From NCBI GenBank assembly GCA_054601695.1, contig BAAHQB010000003.1, positions 1 through 64,000 on the forward strand: DNA of 64,000 nt. The letters are read 5' to 3'. The notes under the pieces were generated by a model, which worked only from the letters and a program-made list of their open reading frames with translations, was not told the DNA's origin and did not search any database. This document shows, one piece after another, positions 52,690-64,000 of the stretch. Source of the DNA: Amorphochlora amoebiformis. Lineage: Eukaryota > Cercozoa > Chlorarachniophyceae. The number at the start of each line of letters is the position of its first letter. Position 1 is the first letter of the stretch. The translations under genes were made by a program, and so were the position numbers.

Positions 52690-53298
52690 TCACCCAAACT
52701 CCACCCAATCAAACTCAACGAACTCACAATATATACCTTAACCCTCAGCAAAATGTACCCAAACCTGTATTCTCAGCGTTTGATCACCCCTATTAACCTT
52801 TCCAATACATCCCACTTAACCCTAATTTAAATGATAATCTTAAGCATAAATCAGACCAATACGTCGCGATCATGTTTTCCGGTCCGTTGAGAGCCAAACA
52901 TCAAGCGATTCTATCCTATAGAACAAACATAAGAGATCCTATACTTGCGGGAGGGTAACCACACTCTCGAAATATTTCATTAGCTCTATCCGTCGCTCTC
53001 TAGCACTCTCAAACGACGCTCTCTATTAGACCGACAGAGTACAAATAGAGAAATAGAAAGCGAGTGAAGTAGGGAGTAAGATTGAAAGGATGTTAGAGAC
53101 AGAGGTCAGCACTCTCTCTTCGCATTGTACAAACCGCGACTGTGGGAATTTTTGCGTTTACAGTGATCAAAACAGCAATGAGGAGAGTACCAGACAGTAG
53201 ACTTCGCGTTAGAGTGATTAGAGCGAGAGAGAGATACCAGCACGCTCGGAAGTCTCGGTCTCGGGAGCGCTTGCATGGTGTCTCGATGAGTATCTGTA
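52690..53298. other. Unique spacer upstream of the BRO1-like gene
   Basis: This is one of the few stretches free of microsatellite. It holds short TAACCCTAA and AACCCTCA words near 52735-52825, and AGCACTCTC and GAGAGAG runs near 52990-53230. Minus-strand frames ([20 protein letters not shown], and [20 protein letters not shown] in another frame) overlap each other and lack splice support. This is probably the promoter and 5' UTR of the downstream gene. Confidence 0.45.
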
Positions 53299-53387
53299 AT
53301 GGATGACATTTTGTCCGTTCGGTTTTTTGTTCATTTGAGCTTGCCATACCAAAGCTTGCTTATTTTCGTCTCTCGATATTTTCTCAA

Positions 53388-53431
<44 letters not shown>

Positions 53432-54117
53432 GTATGTACACATGTACATAGAGTAAATGTATTTCTACTTGTATATATTTCTTTTTACATAGAATATATA
53501 TTTATTTATATATAAAATATACACATATAAATATGCGTGGAATTAACTCATTTGGGATCACATGCAAGTTTACGTAGACGTGCATATATACATGCATATA
53601 TATAAATTTACATATATATATATATACATATGTATATATACATATGTATACGTTTATGTGCATGTAGGTTTATTGTGAAAGAGTTCGTGACGACAAGCAT
53701 CGATCAGATTCCGGCCTGGAAAGTAGCCCTCCCAGAGGTTCATTTCGCGAAATATAAATATTGTAATATTTAATCTTGATTTTTAAATATCGGTGGTGAT
53801 CTTTAAATATCGGTCTTGTAATATTGTTAAATCTAAATCGTTCATTTGCAAATATATCTTTCTTCTGTCCATACCACTTAGACTATTTCTACAACACCAT
53901 TCTGACTCAGTGGAGTCATATATGTATGTACTAGTGTCATATATGTATGCTACTAGTGTCATATATGTATGCTACTAGTGTGATATATGTGCTACCAGTA
54001 TTAGTCTATCTGCGTTATGGTCTTTACATAAGATGTTCATTTTAATCTAAAATTGTAAAGATATGCATTTCATGTATATAGGTATATGATATATGAATTG
54101 TATAATTCTAATGTATT

Positions 54118-54167
<50 letters not shown>

Positions 54168-54638
54168 ATATATGTATATATATGGTTGTGTAGGTTGAAA
54201 TAGGAATTAGTAAAGCTCTCACGCCGTACAACCAAACCCTGTGGTCTCTTCCTGGATGTAAAGCTAAAGGCTGTAGGTAGATGTATGTATACATTTATAT
54301 ATATAATAAAAATCTATATATATCCGTTTAAATATACACGTATGTATACATATGCACAATACATATGTTTGTGTATGTGTATGGAATATATCTATAGAAA
54401 AGGATGTGTATATGTTTATAAATTAGAATTTGAGTATATATACATACATTTCTGTATACACACACGTGTATATATGCGGCAGAAATCCTCATTTATTATG
54501 TAAAATATCTTTTTTTATGTACACATATATATACATATGCATATATGAATATATATATATATATATAAAAATATATATATGTATATAATATATATATATA
54601 TATATATGTAATATGTATGTATGCATATATAGATATAG

Positions 54639-54669
<31 letters not shown>

Positions 54670-55230
54670 TTCCGTATGTACCTATGTTTGTCTCCATGAA
54701 ATTGATATAGATAAATGATTGATTGATTTATTTAGGGCAGAAAAACATTTTGACGGGGGATTTCATGGAAGCTATTGGTCATACAATACATATATGTATG
54801 TATACATATAAACTTATATAATTATATTTTATAAATTTATATTTCATGGAAGCTATTGGTCATACAATACATATGTATGTACACATATAAACTTACACAA
54901 TTATGTATTATAAATTTATATTTCATGGAAGCTATTGGTCATACAATACATACACATGTATACGTATAAACTTATATAATTATGTATTATAAATTTATAT
55001 TTCATGGAAGCTATTGGTCATACAATACATACGCATGTATACATATAAACTTATATTATTATATTATAAATTTATATTTCATGGAAGCTATTGGTCATAC
55101 ATATGCATGTATACTTATAAACTTATATAGTTATATATTATAAATTTATGTAGACATAAAGAAATATAATATGTATACATAAACATATATATATTTTTAT
55201 ATCTACATATATATATATATATATATACAT

Positions 55231-55283
<53 letters not shown>

Positions 55284-55289
55284 ACGTGC

Positions 55290-55328
<39 letters not shown>

Positions 55329-55568
55329 TATATATATATATATCATATATATATATGTATATGTATGTATGTAACAGCGTACACATACGCATATCTACAT
55401 ATTTTCATGCCTCTGTATGTCTATTTACATGTATGTACAATGTTTGCATACTATATATATATATATATATTTACATATATATATATATATATATTATTGT
55501 GAATCTAGTAGTCTCTTAGAGCTTAAGTTGAATGCGGTACGGTAACGAGGCTATATATATATATATAT

Positions 55569-55611
<43 letters not shown>

Positions 55612-55691
55612 CAGCGTACACATAAGCATATCTACATATTTTTCATGCCTCTGTATGCCTATTTACATGTATGTACAATGTTTGCATACTA

Positions 55692-55723
<32 letters not shown>

Positions 55724-55788
55724 CATATATATTATTGTGAATCTAGTAGTCTCTTAGAGCTTAAGTTGAATGCGGTACGGTAACGAGG

Positions 55789-55830
<42 letters not shown>

Positions 55831-55926
55831 TATATATATATATATATAACAGCGTACACATACGCATATCTACATATTTTCATGCCTCTGTATGTCTATT
55901 TACATGTATGTACAATGTTTGCATAC

Positions 55927-55991
<65 letters not shown>

Positions 55992-56342
55992 GAATCTAGT
56001 AGTCTCTTAGAGCTTAAGTTGAATGCGGTACGGTAACGAGGCTTTAATGCATTCGCACGCTAGACAACTCGACTCTTCCGAATTGTGACATGTTGTGATG
56101 TCACGCCTTGTCACATAAGTCTGAAGACGCATCGTTTCTTGAGGATAGGGCAGGATGATAGCAGTGAATCTCGACGATGTAATGCATGATAGTAGCGGAT
56201 TTCGACGATTTCCAGGAGAGCTCTGAGTAGGGTTTTGTGTGTATTGTGGTGATGTCTGGTTTCTGTTGTGTTGTGTCGATATCTTTTCACTGACTTCCTC
56301 CTTCAAATGCTTACATCTGCTGTTGCTCTCACATCAGAGTCT

Positions 56343-56397
<55 letters not shown>

Positions 56398-57031
56398 GTA
56401 TATGGAGATAGTTATTTATAAATACATATATACACTGTTAATGCATTGTTGTAAGTGTCATAGATAGACTTGGCGTGACACATAGGTATCTGCACATTGC
56501 GCACGGAGATTGTCTGGAGACTACCTTGCCGGTAGTACCGGGTAGCTCCGGGTAGTCCAGGGTAGTACCCGGTGTACCGGGCTTCCATAATATACCGTGG
56601 ACACAACGTAACGTCACGCCATGTCACGTTTCTCTAGAACTTTCCCAGAGAATCTAGAGTGCTCGACAAGTTAGTATGTTCCTAGAAAGTTCCTGGATGA
56701 ACTGCCTGAGAATCTCTCTTTATTATTGTCATCAAACGGACAACACTCAACCTCGGACAACCATACTACCAGAGTTCATTCCCTACCATATTACCGCTGG
56801 GCCGGACCAGACGGACCCCTACACTAACAACACACATGTTAATTGGTCATATGCATATGTATATATTACATATATATATATATATATAATATTATATAGT
56901 ACATATATGCATATGTATATATGTATCAGGAAAGTTTGGTCGCATGTGAACGACACCTACCATCTCCTCATGGAATACGAAGTATGCACACGCAAAAACA
57001 ATTACACATTTATATATACGCATATTAATAA

Positions 57032-57075
<44 letters not shown>

Positions 57076-57793
57076 GTGCAATATATATAAATATATATAT
57101 ATAGATACATATTCCCCACATATATATATATACATATATGTATATGTATGTATACATATATACATATATGTCTAATTTCAAATATATATATATATATATA
57201 TATGAATATATATATATATATATATATATAAATATATATATAAAGAGATCTCTACATATATACATATATGTCTATAGAATATACATGTGTATATATATGG
57301 ACATACATATAGAACATATATGTAAATGTATATGATATGTATACATATATACGTATGATATGTATTTGTGCATATTATCTACATGCATACGTAAAGGTAC
57401 ATAATAAAACATGGTCACATATAAGATAGAGGTGTTGTTCTCCTAGAAAAGCGTTTTGTAATTCCAGGAGAAGCATGATTTGAAGTTTGCGTACGGTATC
57501 CACACGCGTATTGATCTTGTCTACAGCTGGAGAAGTGAGGCGTACACTTTCAATCCGTACTGGCTACCAGGTGTTATCTTGACTAGAAAAACATCACTTC
57601 GTATCTTTCTACACGTATAATGCTATATGTGTGTGTGTGTGTATATGTGTGCTACTGTGTATGTATACATATGTGTGTGTGTGCGTGTGTGTGTCTGTGT
57701 GTGAATGTATATAGTGTTTACGTGTGATAGATACATGTATACCTCACGTATATACACATATATGTATATACTTACATATATAAATATAAATAT

Positions 57794-57841
<48 letters not shown>

Positions 57842-58252
57842 ACGCTTGTGTGTGAGTGTATGTATATATATTTTATATTAAAAATATTTATCTATATACA
57901 AATATATATATATATATATGTATATATAAATATGTATATATACATAAATACACACATATATATATATATATGCGATAAATGCCGGCTGGTATACAGTTAT
58001 ATGTTTGTAGATGTATATACATACCTGTCAAGGTAGATACTTACTTAAATGTATTACCTACTTAGATATATATATATATATATATATATATCTATACATA
58101 TATATATATATACATATATATATCTATATACATATATATATATATATACATATGAGTGTGTGTGCATGTCGTAGGCGAGTGTTTTCTGTAGAACGTTAGT
58201 TAGATAACTATCTTCTATATATGATAAACATATCATATAAATATATATTCAC

Positions 58253-58287
<35 letters not shown>

Positions 58288-58467
58288 TATACCATTGCAT
58301 AATTTCCAAATATATACATTTACATAACAGAGCAACATATAGCGTTAGGATTTGACGAGATAGGTAGCGCTTACGCAGAATTCCATAACCCCGATAGCTG
58401 GTGCTGCTCGGAATGGGGCTACCAAGGTAAATATGCATATGTATATATACATTCATATATATACTAA

Positions 58468-58502
<35 letters not shown>

Positions 58503-58514
58503 TATATGTGTGTA

Positions 58515-58555
<41 letters not shown>

Positions 58556-58835
58556 TTACATATATATATATATATATGTGTAAATTGATATACACTCAGT
58601 GAATTTTGCAATCCCGATAAGTGTCTGTGAAGTTGTTATATTTATATACACGCACACGTACAAAACCAGTAAGTGTAGACACACACATGATAGTACAACT
58701 ATGTGTGTGTTCGTATAAATATATATATATATATACATGGAAATTACAGTTATACTATATATATATATATTATATATGTATATATATATATATATATGTA
58801 TGCATATATTACATATTATATTATATTATATATTT

Positions 58836-58877
<42 letters not shown>

Positions 58878-59655
58878 GTATATATATATATATATATACA
58901 CATATATATTTTATATATATAAATATACGTCGTATATATATATATATATATATCATATTTAAATGTACATAATTATTATGTATGTATAAAAATATGCCAG
59001 TTATTATGCTTTCAGACATATATGTAATATATATATGTATATATATTTATATATATATATATATATAAGGTATGTCTACACCCATATTCGATGTGCAATA
59101 TATACACACCTAGTATGCGTTCATATATTTAACGTAGACATTTGTGTATAGGTTATCATGACGATGCATCCATGGTTTCTCTCATCTTCCCTTATGTAAA
59201 CCGCTAAAATCATTTTCTTTTTTCAATATTTAGCGCTGATGGCCGACCAGTTTGTTATGGGACGGAGGGAAGCTATAGGCAAGCATCTGGTATTACGTAT
59301 TCACGTACATGTGCGTATATATGAAGTGGAACATGAATATAGTGCATATATATTACCATATCTTGTACGTCTGCTGCATGTAACATAGAATGTATCAACG
59401 TATATGTATGTGTATGTATTAGAATATGGATGTTAATGTATGGTAGTATATTAGGTAAGTTTTGGTGCGTGTAAGATTGAATGTATTGACGTGTATGTAT
59501 GTATATGAATACAGCAATATGGATGTGATGTGTATATTAAAACATCGTGATATTTTGTTGCATGTAACATAGTATGGATTGAACTCTATGAATGAAAATG
59601 TTCATAAGTATATGGATGAGTGTAACCTTTTTCCATATAATAATATACATATATT

Positions 59656-59697
<42 letters not shown>

Positions 59698-60164
59698 TAT
59701 ATGCATAGACATATATATATATATAATATATATATATATATATGCACATAAATATATATCTATAAATATAAATATGTATATATATATATATATATATAAT
59801 GTATATGCGTGTGTGTACATGTATATATATATATACACATATATATATATATACATTTGTAATAGAATATGATGAACAATGAAAGGATTGTGACAACGCC
59901 TGTCTACCAGTTTAACATCTCAAAACCTATGGATTCTATAGAAGGTGCAAATCGATACTTATGCATAACAAATATGCATACAGACACACATATATACACA
60001 TGCATGTATGTATTTGTATTATATATATACTATATATATAAAGGTATGTGCATAAATATACAATACACATAATATATATTGGTGCAGATATCTATATATA
60101 GATATATATATAGGCATATATTTATGCGTTGGTTAGCAAATTGCACACGTACGTGCATTGCATA

Positions 60165-60218
<54 letters not shown>

Positions 60219-60280
60219 ATATATATCGCAATTACACACGTTAATGAATTTGTATATATACAAGTGCATAAATATATACA

Positions 60281-60319
<39 letters not shown>

Positions 60320-60360
60320 CTCTATATATATACCTCTATATCTACATATACATGTATATA

Positions 60361-60430
<70 letters not shown>

Positions 60431-61773
60431 AATACACACATACATGCACGTATACATGACTTAAAATAAACAAATATTTAAAAACATACATTTACATATC
60501 TATACGTACAAATATATATAACAGTATTCATGTAATATATATATATATATATATACATATACATATGTGTACATATATTAAATATATATATGTGAATTTA
60601 GGATATCTAAGGCGCAATGTCATCCTAAACAGTATGTAACGCTAACTAACCTACACTACAAACAACACTATGTAACCTTCAAACAACACTATGTAACCGT
60701 CAACACAACACTCTGTAACCGTCAAACAACACTATGTAACGGTTAAACAGCAGCATGTAACCGTCACTAACCCAAGAAGTCCTAATCTACACTCCAAACA
60801 AGTAATCGAAGCTCGCTTAACTTTACACTTAATGCACCCGTCGGAATGTTCACTTGAATTGAGCTCATAACCTATTCAATCTAGTCATTTCGTACACATT
60901 ATGCCCCAGCCCTACATTTTAAACATCTTTGATTCGGCCTCATCCTGCTTTTTGCGTTTGTATTTGAAATCACCTAAAGATTCATTCCACCTCATATTTG
61001 AAATCACCAAAAGATTCATTCCAAATTATATTTGGAATCGCCTAAAGATTCATTCCACATTATATTTGAAATTGCCTAAAGATTCATTCCACCTCATATT
61101 TTAAATCGCCTAAAGATTCATTCCATATATATATATATATATATATATATGTACTTCTACTTAATATATATATATATATATATATATATGTACTTCTACT
61201 TAGAGGAGGCTGAAACAACAACATATGTATGTATACATAAATGTATATATATATATACGTACATATCTATGCATATACCATGTCCTCTATGGCATCGCCC
61301 GCACACTGTAACCATTTTTCATTCTCCCATGCATCATAAGAAGTTCTATTACACATATTTGTGTCTCATGCGCCCTTGCCCCCTAATTTAAAACATTTTC
61401 ATTCGACCTGAAAAGCTATTTGGCATATTCAACTCCTATATACCACCGCCCTCTAAACATTAACATTTTCGAGCAATTTTACCCGATAAAATAAGTTTTC
61501 GGGCAGATATCCTAGATATCCTCACCCTGTCACTGACACCATAATCCTAGCCCAAGCATAAAGTAAGGTTAAGCCTAATTAGTAGCCGTAGCCAAATAAT
61601 AAGTAAGTCTAAGTTAAACAGATCTGACGGTGGTTTGCGTGCCCTTGGCGTTCGGCAAAAACGGACCGAAGGGTTAGTATCATATTGTTTATGTATGCGG
61701 ATATACTAGACGTACATAGATACATATATATTCGTTTTCATATACTGTATATACACATATATATATATATATG

Positions 61774-61824
<51 letters not shown>

Positions 61825-62590
61825 ACACATACATTCGTATATGTATATAATATATGGATATATATTTACATACATACACATGTATGTGTGTTTATGTATA
61901 CACATGTAATAATACTGTATGTATGTGTATACACATACATTATGATAAGAAATGTATATAGTATAAATGCACGTTTTATATATCATTTGCATAAATTCAA
62001 AGAGAAATATGGTGTATTTATAAATCTTTATATATTTATAGATAAATATTTGTATATCTATATACTACCTATATACATATGTATATATATGTACATATAT
62101 ATATATATGTGTACATACATAAACATATATGCAATATACATATTTATATAATATTATATATATAGAGAGTTATATACATATATGTGTATGTATATAATAC
62201 ATGTGTAGATATATATTTACATATATATTCATGCATGTGTGCTTGTGTATACACACTGTAATACTGTATGTATGTGTATACAATATTTAGAAATGTATAT
62301 AGTTTAAATACACGTTTTATTATGTATCATTTGCATAAATTCATAGAGAAATATGGTGTATTTATAGATCTATATATATTTATAAATATTTATAAATCTA
62401 TATACATACCTATGTATACATGTATATATATATGTATATATATGTACATATATATATATGTACATACATAGACATATAAACAGTATGCAGATGTATATAT
62501 ATATGTATATGTATGTGTATGTGTAGCATGTGTGTATTGCGTATTACATGTATGTATATAAAGAGACATATAACACTTTCATTTCGTTAC

Positions 62591-62621
<31 letters not shown>

Positions 62622-62732
62622 TATATCTAGTATATATATATATATATATATATACATGGGTGTATATGTGTGTATGTGTGTGTATGTGTGTGTTTGTGTT
62701 TTGTATATATAGATATATATATATATATATCA

Positions 62733-62764
<32 letters not shown>

Positions 62765-62821
62765 ATGTATATATCTATATATATGCATACACATATACCT
62801 ATATTTTTATGTATATGTCTG

Positions 62822-62861
<40 letters not shown>

Positions 62862-63638
62862 GTATATATATGTATATACTAATATATACATATATATATA
62901 TATATTTATATGTATGTATATATATTCTAGGAAAATTCAACCCTCACACCAAGAACTGTCCAAGGTGTTTTCTTAAACACACATTCACTCCTACTAAATA
63001 TATCGTCTCACACTATGATATGTATGTACATACCTGCATATATACCGCTCAGGAGCCCCTGTTGCATCATGTGGCAATATATTCCAACATACTTAAGACA
63101 TATGCCAAATCACAGCATAATATATAAACTTCTTTACATATACGTGTGGTTTATATACGATATACAATCACATGACCAGATATCCACCATGACGTACATA
63201 TTCCGAGCGATTTAGTGATATATACGTGTGTATGATGAGTGTGAGGCTTTAACATACCAGTATAAGTGTCATTTACAGTGCGTATGCTAGGTATGTGTAT
63301 GCATATGCGTATACGTATGCGTATGCGTATACGTATTCGTATGCGTATGCGTATGCGCATGCGTATGCGTATGCGTATGCGTATACATATGCGTATGTGT
63401 ATGCGTATGCGTATGAGCATGTGCATGCGTATGCGTATGCGTATGCGTATGCGTATTGCGTATGCTCATGCGTATGTGTATGCGTATGTGTATGCGTATG
63501 TGTATGCGTATGTGTATGCGTATGTCCGAGATCCTACTACCCAGTACAGCAAGTTAGCATATACTATTCTACTGTTGTTGGATTTGTCAGGCATAATCAA
63601 TATTATATATATATATATAATATATATATATATATATT

Positions 63639-63676
<38 letters not shown>

Positions 63677-63850
63677 TGTGTGTGTAGATATAGTTAGTAT
63701 CCTCTAGATAATGGTAATCGATTGGATATATGACAAATATCGCGGGTGTAGATATGTATGTCGGATATACGTGTCTGATTCTGCTCTATGATATTCAGGC
63801 TCGAAATTCTCAAGCAACGTGCCGAAAAATTAAAAATGTCGCAAACTTAG
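53299..63850 (+). CDS. Multi-exon gene, tentatively BRO1-domain-like
   Basis: Phase-consistent plus-strand exons are 53299-53321 (MDDILSV), 53668-53737, 54204-54276, 54736-54777, one of three 22-bp microexon copies (55520-55541, 55758-55779 or 56011-56032), 56686-56727, 56930-56981, 57468-57570, 58331-58426, 59234-59289 and 59866-59944. Two endings fit: 60602-60639 ([11 protein letters not shown], about 231 residues), or 62931-62964 plus 63799-63850 ([27 protein letters not shown], about 247). An optional 21-bp exon at 58600-58620 is also in phase. Features are [75 protein letters not shown] and [16 protein letters not shown]. The order of helices and the SW...ALGF...AY pattern resemble BRO1 domains (BROX/Alix, ESCRT-III binding), but the protein is shorter than a full BRO1 domain and the identity is tentative. 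The donor at 56728 (ATT|GTCATC) is weak. Confidence 0.6.
54762..55105. repeat. Five tandem copies of an exon 3' edge and donor
   Basis: The end of exon 54736-54777 with its donor (TTTCATGGAAGCTATTGGTC) is repeated at about 54841, 54920, 55000 and 55077 within a unit of about 79 bp (ATACAATACATAC, ATAAACTTATATAATTAT, AAATTTAT). Four intact extra donors therefore follow the real one. Confidence 0.9.
55495..56041. repeat. Triplicated 22-bp microexon with flanking splice sites
   Basis: GAATCTAGTAGTCTCTTAG plus AGCTTAAGTTGAATGCGGTA plus CGGTAACGAGGCT occurs at about 55501, 55738 and 55991. Copies 1 and 2 are followed by related AACAGCGTACACATACGCAT and TACATGTATGTACAATGTTT segments, so the whole unit is about 240 bp. 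Acceptor, 22-bp exon and donor are intact in all three. The exon is not a multiple of three, so only one (or four) copies can be used without a frameshift. Confidence 0.85.
56075..56640. repeat. Two dispersed-family copies
   Basis: 56085-56118 has TTGTGATGTCACGCCTTGTC. 56515-56632 has CTTGCCGGTAGTACCGGGTA, CTCCGGGTAGTCCAGGGTAG, GGGCTTCCATAATATACCGT and ACGTAACGTCACGCCATGTC. Both lie in an intron of the BRO1-like gene. The second is the cleanest copy in the window. Confidence 0.65.
60640..60775. repeat. ACACTATGTAACCGTCAAAC minisatellite
   Basis: Five to six units of 20-24 bp start right after the possible stop codon at 60637-60639. AGTATGTAAC at the end of the candidate exon is itself the first degenerate unit, another array seeded on an exon edge. 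Confidence 0.8.
60950..61130. repeat. 33-bp minisatellite CCTAAAGATTCATTCCACCT
   Basis: Five copies of AAATCGCCTAAAGATTCATT plus CCACCTCATATTT with few changes, ending in (TA)n. Confidence 0.88.
61130..61905. other. Intronic or intergenic unique sequence with (TA)n
   Basis: 61150-61200 duplicates GTACTTCTACTTA around a (TA)n tract. 61400-61680 is unique sequence with no supported exon. 61755-61820 is (TA)n. Confidence 0.5.
61905..62425. repeat. Direct duplication of about 160 bp, 350 bp apart
   Basis: Two segments starting near 61908 and 62258 share AATACTGTATGTATGTGTAT, GCACGTTTTAT with CATTTGCATAAATTCA and GAGAAATATGGTGTATTTAT. They differ by scattered substitutions, so this is a moderately old tandem duplication. 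Confidence 0.8.
63290..63530. repeat. (GTATGC)n hexamer array
   Basis: GTATGC or GTATGT hexamers with ATACGT and GAGCAT variants run for about 240 bp. The array is palindrome-rich (GCATAC on the reverse strand), and all frames read through it on both strands. Confidence 0.92.
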
Positions 63851-63929
63851 AGTAGACGAAGTCTACAAACCTAATCCAGTCCGATTTGAAATACCTGTGT
63901 GATACTGCTGTACTCCTATTGGTAAATAT

Positions 63930-63977
<48 letters not shown>

Positions 63978-64000
63978 CATATATACTAGATACATTTATA

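Overview
This window is the left end of a chromosome from an intron-rich eukaryote. It opens with about 480 bp of (CCCTAA)n, which is TTAGGG read inward, followed by degenerate variant telomere repeats. All genes are split by GT-AG introns stuffed with (TA)n, (CA)n and tandem minisatellites, so almost every long Tyr/Ile open frame is translated microsatellite. Real exons were found by joining short coding stretches whose splice sites and reading-frame phases agree. A complete tyrosine-kinase-group kinase (HRDIACRN, PWPWMPPEA), SAM and chromo/Tudor-like domains, long introns and vertebrate-type telomeres suggest a unicellular holozoan, possibly an ichthyosporean. That placement is inference.

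Layout: telomere (1-620). A minus-strand gene at 1163-9835 encodes a low-complexity N-terminus, a tyrosine-kinase-like domain and C-terminal ankyrin repeats. A repeat-rich gap follows, with a large inverted minisatellite pair (12055-13010). A plus-strand gene at 14330-17367 encodes a repeat tail, a SAM domain, a coiled coil and a chromo/Tudor-like domain. It converges on a minus-strand bleomycin hydrolase (18038-28884) rebuilt in 15 exons with its full Cys/His/Asn triad. Next on the minus strand are a NYN/PIN-type nuclease gene (31356-35943), a 207-residue acidic protein (36464-44688) and the 3' end of a small two-helix membrane protein (45076-45503). The 45.5-53.2 kb region holds single candidate exons and arrays. 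A plus-strand gene of at least 11 exons, tentatively BRO1-like, fills 53299-63850.

The genes do not form an obvious pathway; this is an ordinary eukaryotic gene row beside a telomere. What stands out is the gene architecture. Many intronic minisatellites begin exactly at a splice junction and carry copies of the exon edge. There are microexons of 30, 22 and 8 bp, a tandemly triplicated microexon, a GC-AG intron, inverted arrays around simple-repeat cores, and a dispersed palindromic repeat family built on GTCACG and GGTAGTACC motifs.
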